Program-made: the position numbers and the translations under genes | Notes under the pieces: model-generated | What the model was told of the DNA's origin: nothing | Database searches by the model: none | What the model saw: the letters and a program-made list of their open reading frames with translations, nothing else | Origin: Bordetella parapertussis | GTDB lineage: Bacteria; Pseudomonadota; Gammaproteobacteria; Burkholderiales; SG8-41 | Reading direction: 5' to 3' | Assembly (NCBI GenBank): GCA_945870465.1 | Contig: CAMBSS010000098.1 | Coordinates: 1 to 16,079 of the forward strand | Length of the DNA: 16,079 nucleotides | In this document: positions 8,781 through 16,006 of the stretch, one piece after another | Position numbering within the stretch: position 1 is the stretch's first letter | How the letters are laid out: the number at the start of each line of letters is the position of its first letter

Positions 8781-9329
8781 TCAGAAATGGTATTGCAGGC
8801 GCAGTTCGTGAAAATTGATGCCCTGGTTGGGGCCCTTGAGACCGGCGTTCGACAGATGCTGATAGCGATAACCGAGGTCATAGCGGCCTTTATCGCCGAA
8901 ACGCAGGCCGGCGCCGACGTGGTCGCCGAACTGGAAGCTGGTGCCAAACTGGCGCTGCGGACTGATCGACGTCGCGGACAAGAAGTGGAAACCCACGCCC
9001 AGTTCAACGTAAGGAGAAACCGTCGACAACGTGGTCTGCTGGATACGGAACACCGGCGTGAAACCGATATCCAATATGCTTTTATGCGTCTTGGCAACAC
9101 TGTTGTTGCTCCAGTAGCCGAAATCCGATTCCCAATAACCGCCCAGATGCCAGTTTCCCGCTTCAACCAGCTTCTTGTTCCAGTCCCATTGCACGCCGAC
9201 GCGGCCCATATTGACGTTCGCGTTCGAAGAATCCGAGTGGCCGTAGAGGATCGATATGCCGTCTATGGCATGGACGGCGGGGCTGGCTGCGAGCAGCACA
9301 GCGGCAATCAGGCATTTTGCGTTTTTCAC
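8781..9329 (-). CDS. pagL: PagL-type lipid A 3-O-deacylase (acyloxyacyl hydrolase)
   Basis: An outer-membrane beta-barrel enzyme that removes the 3-position acyl chain from lipid A. From a GTG at 9329 it is 182 residues. AAGGA at 9336-9340, six bases upstream, decides this start over the in-frame ATG at 9347. A signal peptide is clear (MKNAKCLIAAVLLAASPAVHA, cut before IDG). Alternating aromatic strands follow, ending in Tyr-His-Phe as barrel proteins do. The active-site strand has RYQHLSNAGLKGPN, giving His158 and Ser160 of the catalytic dyad. The third, acidic residue is less clear (see findings). The gene lies about 50 bases downstream of the SRP RNA tail and probably has its own promoter. 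Confidence 0.86.
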   Translation of the reverse strand: MKNAKCLIAAVLLAASPAVHAIDGISILYGHSDSSNANVNMGRVGVQWDWNKKLVEAGNWHLGGYWESDFGYWSNNSVAKTHKSILDIGFTPVFRIQQTTLSTVSPYVELGVGFHFLSATSISPQRQFGTSFQFGDHVGAGLRFGDKGRYDLGYRYQHLSNAGLKGPNQGINFHELRLQYHF

Positions 9330-9335
9330 TGTAGG

Positions 9336-9340
9336 TCCTT
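9336..9340 (-). promoter_or_regulatory. Ribosome binding site deciding the pagL start
   Basis: AAGGA on the minus strand is six bases before the GTG at 9329. The signal peptide begins right at this GTG (Met-Lys-Asn-Ala-Lys), as expected. Confidence 0.6.
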
Positions 9341-9381
9341 GGCGCATCGTTGAATTTTCAAGCGTATCGCTATGATATCGC

Positions 9382-9391
9382 AAAAGAAAAA
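9382..9391 (-). terminator. T-rich tail ending ffs
   Basis: On the minus strand the closing helix of the SRP RNA is followed by ACCC and then TTTTTCTTTT (9391 to 9382). The RNA's terminal stem (GGCGGGCC with GGCTCGCC) would itself act as the terminator hairpin. Confidence 0.6.
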
Positions 9392-9491
9392 GGGTGGCGA
9401 GCCTTGTCCCCGGCACTTGCAGAGAATAGCTTTGGCTGCTTCCTTCCGGACCTGACCAGGTTCACTACCGTGCAATGCGGGGGGGCCCGCC
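9392..9491 (-). ncRNA. ffs: Signal recognition particle RNA, 4.5S type
   Basis: The minus strand contains the hallmark domain IV sequence GGTCAGGTCCGGAAGGAAGC with its GGAA tetraloop, which binds Ffh. The 5' end GGCGGGCC (9491 to 9484) pairs with GGCTCGCC (9403 to 9396) near the 3' end. A C-rich run next to it pairs with GCCGGGG. The RNA is thus a single long hairpin of about 100 nt, the short form without an Alu domain. It directs ribosomes making membrane proteins to FtsY. Exact ends are inferred from helix closure. It lies between divergent acsA and downstream pagL. Confidence 0.93.
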
Positions 9492-9502
9492 ATTGTTCGT
9501 TT

Positions 9503-9524
9503 GCCGCAAGCTCAACTTTGCGGC
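9503..9524 (-). repeat. Perfect inverted repeat just upstream of ffs
   Basis: GCCGCAA (9503-9509) and TTGCGGC (9518-9524) form a seven-pair stem with an eight-base loop. It begins 12 bases upstream of the predicted ffs 5' end. It could be part of a precursor leader or a protein-binding site. There is no T tract next to it in either direction. Confidence 0.5.
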
Positions 9525-9617
9525 CCGGCTGCCATTATGCCCGTAGTTACGGCCGACAGCGAGTGCCAAATGCCGCCTCCGCGCCACGCTGTCCGGGGGC
9601 GTTGCAACAGGGGCGCG

Positions 9618-9626
9618 TGATACAAT
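9618..9626 (+). promoter_or_regulatory. Candidate extended -10 promoter for acsA
   Basis: TGATACAAT at 9618-9626 fits the extended -10 pattern TGnTATAAT with one mismatch. No good -35 stands at 16-18 bases, which is usual for extended -10 or activator-dependent promoters. Transcription would start near 9633, leaving a leader of about 50 bases. Confidence 0.45.
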
Positions 9627-9673
9627 TTTCAGCACTTGGCCGCCGACAAAACCGGCCATCAACGCAACTCATC

Positions 9674-9679
9674 GGAGGA
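9674..9679 (+). promoter_or_regulatory. Ribosome binding site deciding the acsA start
   Basis: GGAGGA lies four bases before the ATG at 9684. The frame is open upstream to 9636, but only this start has a strong site and gives the family N-terminus ([12 protein letters not shown]). Confidence 0.75.
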
Positions 9680-9683
9680 CAGC

Positions 9684-11657
9684 ATGGCGACGCAGACCAT
9701 CGAATCGGTGTTGAATGAAACACGCACGTTTGCGCCGGACGCCGGGTTCGTCAAGCAGGCCAACATCTCGGGCATGGATGCTTATAACAAGCTGTGCGCC
9801 GAGGCCGACCAGGATTTCACCGGTTTCTGGGCGCGGCTTGCGCGCGAACACGTGCTGTGGAAAAAACCCTTCACCCAGGTCCTTGACGAGTCGAATGCGC
9901 CCTTCTTTAAATGGTTCGCCGACGGCACGGTCAACGCCTCATACAACTGCCTCGACCGCCACCTGCAGTCACAGCCTGACAAAGTCGCGATTATTTTCGA
10001 AGCGGATGACGGCAAGGTCAGCAAGATCACATACAAAGAACTCTATCGCCGCGTCTGCATGTTGGCCAATGGCCTGAAAAGCCGCAATATCCAAAAAGGC
10101 GACCGCGTACTGATCTACATGCCGATGTCAGTCGAAGCCGTCGTCGCCATGCAAGCCTGCGCGCGCATAGGCGCGATCCATTCGGTCGTGTTCGGCGGGT
10201 TCTCCGCGAAAAGCGTGCAGGAGCGCATCATCGATGCGGGTGCCGTGGCCGTGCTGACCGCCGACGAGCAGATGCGTGGCGGCAAGCCGATCGCACTCAA
10301 AGCCGCGGTCGACGAAGCGCTGACTCTCGGCGGCTGCGATTCGATCAAGAGCGTGATCGTCTACAAGCGCACCGGCGGCAGCGTGAAGTGGGATACCGGG
10401 CGCGACGTGTGGCTGCACGATCTCGTCAAAGACCAGTCGGACACGTGCGAACCGGAATGGGTGGAAGCCGATCATCCGCTGTTTATTCTGTACACCTCGG
10501 GTTCGACCGGTAAGCCCAAGGGCGTGCAGCATTCAACCGGCGGCTATCTGCTGCACGCGATCCTGACCATGAAATGGACGTTCGACTACAAAGCGAGCGA
10601 CGTCTTCTGGTGCACCGCCGACGTCGGCTGGGTCACCGGTCATACCTACGTCTGCTACGGGCCGCTCGCCGTCGGCGCCACCGAAATCATATTTGAAGGC
10701 GTGCCGACCTATCCCGACTCCACGCGGTTCTGGCGCATGATCCAGGACCACAAGGTCAGCGTGTTCTACACGGCGCCGACCGCGATCCGTTCGCTGATCA
10801 AGCTCGGCGCCGATCTGCCGAAAAAATTCGATCTGTCGTCGCTGCGCCTGCTCGGCACCGTGGGCGAACCCATCAATCCCGCAGCGTGGATGTGGTACCA
10901 CGAAACGGTCGGCCAGAAACGCTGCCCCATCGTCGATACCTGGTGGCAGACGGAAACCGGCGGTCACATGATTACGCCGCTGCCCGGCGTGGTGAGCACC
11001 AAGCCCGGCTCGTGCACCCTGCCCCTGCCCGGCATCATGGCCGCCATCGTCGATGAAGCCGGCCACGACGTCGAAAAAGGCAAAGGCGGCTTTCTCGTCA
11101 TCAAGCGTCCCTGGCCGTCGATGATACGCACCATCTGGGGCGACCCTGAGCGCTTCAAAAAATCCTATTACCCGGACGACTTCAAAGGCAAGTATTACCT
11201 TGCCGGCGACGGCGCCAACCGCGATCTCGACGGTTATTTCTGGATCATGGGACGCATCGACGACGTGCTGAACGTCTCGGGACACCGGCTAGGCACCATG
11301 GAAATCGAATCGGCGCTGGTCTCCAACCCGCTGGTCGCCGAGGCGGCAGTCGTCGGTCGTCCCGATGAACTGACGGGCGAAGCGGTCGCCGCGTTCGTGG
11401 TCTTGAAGCAGGCGCGCCCGACCGGCGCGGACGCGAGAAAAATTGTCAAGCAGCTGCAGGACTGGGTCGGCAAGGAAATCGGGCCCATCGCCAAACCCAA
11501 AGACATCCGCTTCGGCGACAACCTGCCGAAAACGCGTTCGGGGAAAATCATGCGCCGGCTGCTGCGCTCGATCGCCAAGGGCGAGGAAATCACGCAGGAC
11601 GTATCCACGCTGGAAAATCCGGCAATATTGCAGCAACTGAAGGAACCGATCGCCTGA
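9684..11657 (+). CDS. acsA: Acetyl-CoA synthetase (AMP-forming)
   Basis: A full-length enzyme of 657 residues of the ANL superfamily that activates acetate with ATP and CoA through acetyl-AMP. The order is: an N-terminal ACAS domain ([14 protein letters not shown]), the phosphate loop [11 protein letters not shown] at 270-280, [14 protein letters not shown] and VPTYPD in the acetate/CoA region, [18 protein letters not shown] in the adenine/acyl pocket, and the hinge [20 protein letters not shown]. The C-terminal [11 protein letters not shown] has Lys621, the residue whose acetylation normally switches the enzyme off. Eleven bases downstream begins a small membrane protein gene, then a symporter-kinase and a receiver gene, so synthesis of Acs may be controlled by its own operon partners. 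Confidence 0.97.
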   Translation: MATQTIESVLNETRTFAPDAGFVKQANISGMDAYNKLCAEADQDFTGFWARLAREHVLWKKPFTQVLDESNAPFFKWFADGTVNASYNCLDRHLQSQPDKVAIIFEADDGKVSKITYKELYRRVCMLANGLKSRNIQKGDRVLIYMPMSVEAVVAMQACARIGAIHSVVFGGFSAKSVQERIIDAGAVAVLTADEQMRGGKPIALKAAVDEALTLGGCDSIKSVIVYKRTGGSVKWDTGRDVWLHDLVKDQSDTCEPEWVEADHPLFILYTSGSTGKPKGVQHSTGGYLLHAILTMKWTFDYKASDVFWCTADVGWVTGHTYVCYGPLAVGATEIIFEGVPTYPDSTRFWRMIQDHKVSVFYTAPTAIRSLIKLGADLPKKFDLSSLRLLGTVGEPINPAAWMWYHETVGQKRCPIVDTWWQTETGGHMITPLPGVVSTKPGSCTLPLPGIMAAIVDEAGHDVEKGKGGFLVIKRPWPSMIRTIWGDPERFKKSYYPDDFKGKYYLAGDGANRDLDGYFWIMGRIDDVLNVSGHRLGTMEIESALVSNPLVAEAAVVGRPDELTGEAVAAFVVLKQARPTGADARKIVKQLQDWVGKEIGPIAKPKDIRFGDNLPKTRSGKIMRRLLRSIAKGEEITQDVSTLENPAILQQLKEPIA

Positions 11658-11668
11658 GGCACGCGAGC

Positions 11669-11899
11669 ATGTTGCTCCCGCCGCCCGTGCTTGCAACCAT
11701 GAAACGACCCGGCATACACGGACAGCGGTTGATCGCGGCCTTCCTGTTCGGCTGCCTGCTGTTCAACTATCCGCTGCTGTATCTTTTCAACATCAACTAC
11801 CGCTTGTTCGGTGTACCCCTGCTTTATGTCTACGCATTCGCCGCGTGGGGCCTGCTGATCGCGCTGACCGCCGCGGTCATCGAGCGCCGCACCGACTGA
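11669..11899 (+). CDS. Small two-helix membrane protein (DUF3311-like)
   Basis: A 76-residue protein with two hydrophobic helices (about 21-40 and 49-71) separated by a short polar turn, NINYRLFGVP. The motif FNYPLLYLFN followed by FGVPLLYVYAFAAWGLL resembles the small DUF3311-type partners encoded next to solute:sodium symporters; this assignment is by eye. GAGG at 11656-11659 gives a nine-base spacing to the ATG at 11669. An ATG at 11699 is an alternative and would remove ten residues. It sits 11 bases after acsA and 28 bases before the symporter-kinase, which suggests it is a subunit or stabiliser of that protein. Confidence 0.78.
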   Translation: MLLPPPVLATMKRPGIHGQRLIAAFLFGCLLFNYPLLYLFNINYRLFGVPLLYVYAFAAWGLLIALTAAVIERRTD

Positions 11900-11927
11900 A
11901 CGCGCGCCAGCGCCAGCCGAACCCATC

Positions 11928-14708
11928 ATGCTTACCGGTTACGTCATCGTCCTGGCGTCGTTTGTCTACGTCGGGCTGCTGTTTGCGATCGCCTATTACG
12001 GCGACAAGCGCGCGGACGCCGGCCGCAGCATCATCGCCAATCCTTACATCTACGCGCTGTCGCTCGCCGTCTACTGCACGTCGTGGACTTTTTACGGCAG
12101 CGTCGGACGCGCAGCAACCAGCGGCATAGGCTTTTTGCCGATCTACCTGGGGCCGACGCTGATGGCGGTGCTGTGGTGGTACGTGCTGCTGAAAATGATA
12201 CGCATCAGCAAGGCCAACCGCATCACTTCGATCGCCGACTTCGTAGCGTCGCGCTACGGCAAAAGCCAGTTGCTGGGCGGTCTGGTGACCGTCATCGCGG
12301 TGATCGGCATCGTGCCCTACATCTCACTGCAGTTGAAAGCGGTCTCCAACAGTTTCTCGATCATTCTTAAATACCCGGCCATCGCCACGCCCGACAGCCA
12401 GGCCACCATACCGCTGCTCACTGACAACACTTTCTACATCGCGCTGCTGCTGGCGATATTCACCATCCTGTTCGGTACCCGCCATCTCGACGCGTCCGAG
12501 CGCCACGAAGGCCTGGTCGCCGCCATCGCGTTCGAATCCGTGGTCAAGCTGCTCGCTTTCGTCGCAGTCGGTGTGTATGCGACTTATGTGCTGTACGACG
12601 GCTTTGCCGACATATTCACCAGCGCGATCGAATATCCGCAGCTCGCCAAGCTGCTCGACTTTGGCGGCAGCTCGGTGGATTACACGTCGTGGGCCTCGCT
12701 GACTTTCCTGTCCATGCTCGCGATCATGTTTCTGCCGCGCCAGTTTCAGATCGCAGTGGTCGAGAACGTCGATGAGCGCCATCTCAACAAAGCCGTGTGG
12801 CTGTTTCCGCTCTACCTGCTGATCATCAATATTTTCGTGCTGCCGATTACGTTCGCCGGAATGATGCATTTTCCGGCCGGCAACGTGGACGCCGATACTT
12901 TCGTGCTGAACCTGCCCATTGCGCAGCAGCAATCGCTGCTCACGCTGACTGTGTTCATCGGCGGACTCGCCGCGGCGACCGGCATGGTGATCGTCGAAAC
13001 CATCGCGCTCTCAACCATGGTTTGCAACAACCTCGTCATGCCTTTGTTATTGCGGCTCAACATGCTGCATCTGCACAAGCGCGCGGACCACTCTTCCCTC
13101 ATTGTCGGCATCCGGCGCGGCGCCATCGTCGGCGTGCTGATGCTCGGTTATGCTTATTTCCGCCTTGCCGGCGAGGCCTATGCGCTGGTCTCCATCGGGT
13201 TGATTTCATTTGCCGCCGTGGCGCAGTTCGCCCCGGCGATCCTGGGCGGCATGTTCTGGAAAGGCGCGACGCGGCTGGGCGCAATCTGCGGCCTGCTCGC
13301 CGGCTTCTTCATATGGGCTTATACGCTGCTGCTGCCGTCGTTCGCCAAGTCGGGCTGGCTGCCTTTCGCCTTTGTCGAGCACGGCATTTTCGGCGTTCAT
13401 ATACTGAAACCGCTGGAACTGTTCGGCCTGACCGGGCTGGACGACATCACGCATTGCCTGTTCTGGAGCATGTTCTTCAACATCGGCGCCTACATCAGCA
13501 TATCGCTCGTCACCAAACAAAGTTTCGCCGAACAGGTCCAGGCCGCGCTGTTTGTCGACGCGCACAGCGAGCCGCGGCTGCAGCGCGCGGAATCATTGCG
13601 GGGCGATGCGTCGGTCAACGAATTGATCACGCTGGTGGGGCGTTTTCTCGGCCAGCGCCGCGCGCACGATGCATTCGCCGCCTATGCGCTCAAATGCGGC
13701 GCCAAATCCGCCAAGGAACTCAAGCCCGATGCCGAGTTGATCCATTTCGCCGAAACGCTGCTCGCCGGCGCGATCGGCGCCGGCTCGGCCAACGTCGTGG
13801 TCGCCTCTGTCGTGCAGGAAGAGCCGCTGGGCATCGACAAGGTGATGAACATCCTCGACGAAACCTCACAGGCGCTCGCCTACAGCCGCCAGCTCGAGCA
13901 AAAATCGCATGAACTGGAAATCGCCACCACCGAATTGCGCACCGCCAACCAGCGCTTGCAGGAACTCGACCGCCTGAAAGACGATTTCGTTTCAACCGTC
14001 ACACATGAACTGCGCACGCCGCTGACTTCGATACGCGCATTTGCCGAGATACTGCACGACAACCCGGCGCTGGAACTTTCCCAGCGCGCAAAATTTCTCG
14101 GCATCATCACGCGCGAATCCGAGCGCCTCACGCGGCTGATCAACCAGGTGCTCGACCTCGCCAAAATAGAATCCGGCAACGCCGAGTGGCACACCGGGGA
14201 AATCGACGTACGCGAAGTGATAGAAGACGCCGTGTCGTCGACCAGCCAGATGTTTTCCGACAAGAACATCGTACTCGAACTCGCCTTGCCGGCCGACCTG
14301 CCGACCATCAACGCTGATCGCGACCGCCTGCTGCAGGTCATGCTGAACCTGCTGTCAAACGCGGCCAAGTTCTGCCGCGACGACGGCGGCCGCGTCAAGG
14401 TGTCCAGCACCCTGCTGGCGGACGGCCTGCGCGTACAGGTGACTGACAACGGCATCGGCATCAGCGCGGACGACCAGCGCGTCATCTTCGAAAAATTCCG
14501 TCAGGTCGGCGATACGCTGACGCAAAAACCGCAGGGCACCGGCCTCGGACTGCCGATCTGCCGCCAGATCGTCCATCACTTTGGCGGCCGGCTGTGGGTC
14601 GACAGCGTGTCCGGCCAGGGCGCGACGTTTTCGTTCGTGTTGCCGCTGCTGCGCGCCGGCGCGACGCCAACGCCTGCTGCCGCTGCGCCCCGCAGGTTCG
14701 GCACCTGA
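11928..14708 (+). CDS. SLC5 sodium:solute symporter-STAC-histidine kinase fusion (CrbS/MxtR-like sensor)
   Basis: A 926-residue inner-membrane sensor. Residues 1-525 are an SLC5/PutP-type transporter with about 13 helices (SLAVYCTSWTFYGSVGRAA, ITSIADFVASRYGKS, VPYISLQLKAVSNSF). Residues from about 533 to 640 match the STAC linker (FAEQVQAALFVD). A coiled coil (about 645-685) leads to HisKA, with phospho-acceptor His693 in THELRTPLTS. The ATPase domain has Asn811 in NLLSNAAKF, DNGIGI at 840-845 and GTGLGL at 870-875, so the kinase looks active. No PAS domain is seen between STAC and HisKA. Known relatives (CrbS, MxtR) control acetate use and acs. Placement behind acsA supports the same role, and the ligand is inferred to be acetate or a related small acid. 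Confidence 0.92.
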   Translation: MLTGYVIVLASFVYVGLLFAIAYYGDKRADAGRSIIANPYIYALSLAVYCTSWTFYGSVGRAATSGIGFLPIYLGPTLMAVLWWYVLLKMIRISKANRITSIADFVASRYGKSQLLGGLVTVIAVIGIVPYISLQLKAVSNSFSIILKYPAIATPDSQATIPLLTDNTFYIALLLAIFTILFGTRHLDASERHEGLVAAIAFESVVKLLAFVAVGVYATYVLYDGFADIFTSAIEYPQLAKLLDFGGSSVDYTSWASLTFLSMLAIMFLPRQFQIAVVENVDERHLNKAVWLFPLYLLIINIFVLPITFAGMMHFPAGNVDADTFVLNLPIAQQQSLLTLTVFIGGLAAATGMVIVETIALSTMVCNNLVMPLLLRLNMLHLHKRADHSSLIVGIRRGAIVGVLMLGYAYFRLAGEAYALVSIGLISFAAVAQFAPAILGGMFWKGATRLGAICGLLAGFFIWAYTLLLPSFAKSGWLPFAFVEHGIFGVHILKPLELFGLTGLDDITHCLFWSMFFNIGAYISISLVTKQSFAEQVQAALFVDAHSEPRLQRAESLRGDASVNELITLVGRFLGQRRAHDAFAAYALKCGAKSAKELKPDAELIHFAETLLAGAIGAGSANVVVASVVQEEPLGIDKVMNILDETSQALAYSRQLEQKSHELEIATTELRTANQRLQELDRLKDDFVSTVTHELRTPLTSIRAFAEILHDNPALELSQRAKFLGIITRESERLTRLINQVLDLAKIESGNAEWHTGEIDVREVIEDAVSSTSQMFSDKNIVLELALPADLPTINADRDRLLQVMLNLLSNAAKFCRDDGGRVKVSSTLLADGLRVQVTDNGIGISADDQRVIFEKFRQVGDTLTQKPQGTGLGLPICRQIVHHFGGRLWVDSVSGQGATFSFVLPLLRAGATPTPAAAAPRRFGT

Positions 14709-14716
14709 GCGGAACG

Positions 14717-15103
14717 TTGACAACCCCGCCCGAGAGAATTCTGGTCGTCGACGACGAGCCGAATATCGCTTTATCGCTGGAGTTTCTGCTGAAGAGCAAA
14801 GGCTACGAGGTGGCGATCGCGCAAACCGGCAGCGACGCTCTCCAGCAGGCGGCAACGTTTCGCCCCCAACTCGTGGTGCTCGACGTGATGCTGCCGGTAA
14901 TCGATGGGTTTGAAGTGTGCCGGCAATTGCGCGCCGATCCGGCGCAGCACGGCGTCAAGATACTGCTGCTGACGGCGCGCGGCCGCGCCAGTGAAATTCA
15001 GCGCGGAATCGACGAAGGCGCGAATGCGTACATCACCAAGCCGTTCGCAACGCGGGATCTGGTCGCCAAGGTACAGCAGTTGCTGGCGGACGACAGCGCT
15101 TGA
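14717..15103 (+). CDS. Receiver-only response regulator, likely partner of the symporter-kinase
   Basis: A single REC domain of 128 residues from a TTG at 14717, eight bases after the kinase stop. The frame is open further upstream but that part lies inside the kinase gene, and MTTPPERILVVDDEPN is the natural N-terminus. The acidic pair is Asp12/Asp13, the phosphorylation site Asp56 (VVLDVMLP), with Thr86 and Lys108 (ITKPF) completing the switch. It ends right after the last helix, so there is no DNA-binding or enzymatic output domain. It must act through another protein or as a phosphate sink. The start codon is not certain, as the ribosome site is weak (GAGCGGA). Confidence 0.88.
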   Translation: MTTPPERILVVDDEPNIALSLEFLLKSKGYEVAIAQTGSDALQQAATFRPQLVVLDVMLPVIDGFEVCRQLRADPAQHGVKILLLTARGRASEIQRGIDEGANAYITKPFATRDLVAKVQQLLADDSA

Positions 15104-15775
15104 TCAGCGCGCCAGATAATCGAGCAGATAGCCGCGCCCATACTGGGTACGCACGGTAATGCCGGCGCCTTCCAGTTTTTTGCGCAAGCGATGCACATAG
15201 ACTTCGATGGCGTTGTGGCTGACTTCATGGTCATAGCTGTAGAGCTGTTCCACCAATTGCTCCTTGCTGACGAGCCGTCCGAAGCGCGTGAGCAACACCT
15301 CCAGCACGCTGGTTTCCTGCGCTGACAACGCCAGCGCCTTGCCGCTGACACTGGCGGCGCGCTGCACCGTATCGAAACTCAGTTCGCCATAACTGATGAC
15401 GGGCGCGGCACTACCCTGCCCGCGCCGCAGCAGCGCGCGCACCCGCGCCTGCAATTCGTTCAGGCTGAAGGGTTTCACCAGGTAATCGTCGGCGCCGAGG
15501 TCGAGCCCGGTCACCTTCTCCTCGGGCTGCTCGCGCCCGGACAGGATGAGCACCGGCAGGGCCGCATTGCGCTGGCGCAGGCGCCGCAGCACCTCGAAAC
15601 CATCCAGTTTCGGCAATCCCAGATCGAGTATCAGCAGCCCGAATACATTGTCCTTGAGCGCCTCGTCCGCCGCCGCACCGTTACTGACCCAATCCACCGC
15701 ATAACCCGATTGCTCGAGCGAAAACCGCAATGCTTCCGCCAAAGAGGCATCGTCTTCGGTTATCAGTATGCGCAT
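15104..15775 (-). CDS. OmpR/PhoB-family response regulator (QseB/TctD-like)
   Basis: A 223-residue two-domain regulator. The receiver (1-118) has Glu7-Asp8-Asp9, phosphorylation site Asp51 (LLILDLGLPKLDGFEV), Ser79 and Lys101 (YLVKPF). The C-terminal winged helix (about 125-220) has LSAQETSVLEVLLTRFGRLVS, NAIEVYVHRLRKKLEG and TQYGRGYLL. This is typical of QseB/TctD/PmrA-like members, which bind DNA as dimers. No kinase gene lies beside it in this window, so it is either an orphan or its partner is elsewhere. Its stop codon directly abuts the stop of the receiver gene on the other strand. A repeat-containing promoter lies upstream. Confidence 0.93.
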   Translation of the reverse strand: MRILITEDDASLAEALRFSLEQSGYAVDWVSNGAAADEALKDNVFGLLILDLGLPKLDGFEVLRRLRQRNAALPVLILSGREQPEEKVTGLDLGADDYLVKPFSLNELQARVRALLRRGQGSAAPVISYGELSFDTVQRAASVSGKALALSAQETSVLEVLLTRFGRLVSKEQLVEQLYSYDHEVSHNAIEVYVHRLRKKLEGAGITVRTQYGRGYLLDYLAR

Positions 15776-15784
15776 CGCTCAATT

Positions 15785-15816
15785 TCAACTGGAGTTGACG
15801 GGGAAGTATATCAACT
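15785..15816 (-). promoter_or_regulatory. Candidate promoter and operator of the OmpR-family regulator
   Basis: On the minus strand TGATATACT (15813 to 15805) is an extended -10, giving a start near 15798 and a short leader of about 22 bases. Three copies of the hexamer AGTTGA or its complement surround it: TCAACT at 15785-15790, AGTTGA at 15793-15798 and TCAACT at 15811-15816. The first two form an inverted repeat with a two-base gap. This could be a site for autoregulation. Confidence 0.35.
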
Positions 15817-15894
15817 ATATGTTTCTATTGTATTTTGCGTTTTCCTCACAACCAAGCTGCGCAGCCGGCTAGTTGGTGACGATTCCTCAGCATC

Positions 15895-15910
15895 TGCTAA
15901 AATGCGCGCC
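15895..15910 (+). promoter_or_regulatory. Candidate promoter of tRNA-Ser with GC-rich discriminator
   Basis: TGCTAAAAT at 15895-15903 is an extended -10 with one mismatch, followed by GCGCGCC at 15904-15910. Such GC-only discriminators are typical of stable-RNA promoters under stringent (ppGpp) control. The tRNA begins at 15915. No convincing -35 is seen; TTGGTG at 15873-15878 is 19 bases away. Confidence 0.5.
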
Positions 15911-15914
15911 ATCC

Positions 15915-16006
15915 GGAGAGATGGATGAGCGGTTTAAGTCGCACGCCTGGAAAGCGTGTGTACGTCGCAAGACGTACCGTGGGTTCGAATCCCACTCTCT
16001 CCGCCA
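15915..16006 (+). tRNA. tRNA-Ser, anticodon GGA
   Basis: A 92-nt class II tRNA. The acceptor stem is GGAGAGA (15915-15921) with TCTCTCC (15996-16002), the discriminator is G16003, and CCA is encoded (16004-16006). The anticodon arm CACGC-CTGGAAA-GCGTG places GGA at positions 34-36, which reads UCC and UCU. The long variable arm TACGTC-GCAA-GACGTA is diagnostic of serine. The T arm has GTGGG-TTCGAAT-CCCAC. No other tRNA is nearby. Confidence 0.97.

Noticed and set aside
9494..9683. A riboswitch or small RNA in the ffs-acsA gap
   Set aside because: Apart from one inverted repeat and promoter-like motifs, I saw no conserved riboswitch core or extended secondary structure.
10533..11285. A 250-codon minus-strand frame across acsA
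   Set aside because: It is a shadow of the conserved catalytic core of acetyl-CoA synthetase with no ribosome site or recognisable motif.
12797..13912. A 371-codon plus-strand frame inside the symporter-kinase gene
   Set aside because: It overlaps the helices and STAC region of a clearly coding frame, and its product is Arg/His/Ala-rich without membrane segments.
15710..15928. A 72-codon plus-strand frame spanning the regulator promoter and reaching tRNA-Ser
   Set aside because: It starts antisense inside the OmpR-family gene, crosses two promoter-like regions and runs into the tRNA, with no domain or ribosome site.
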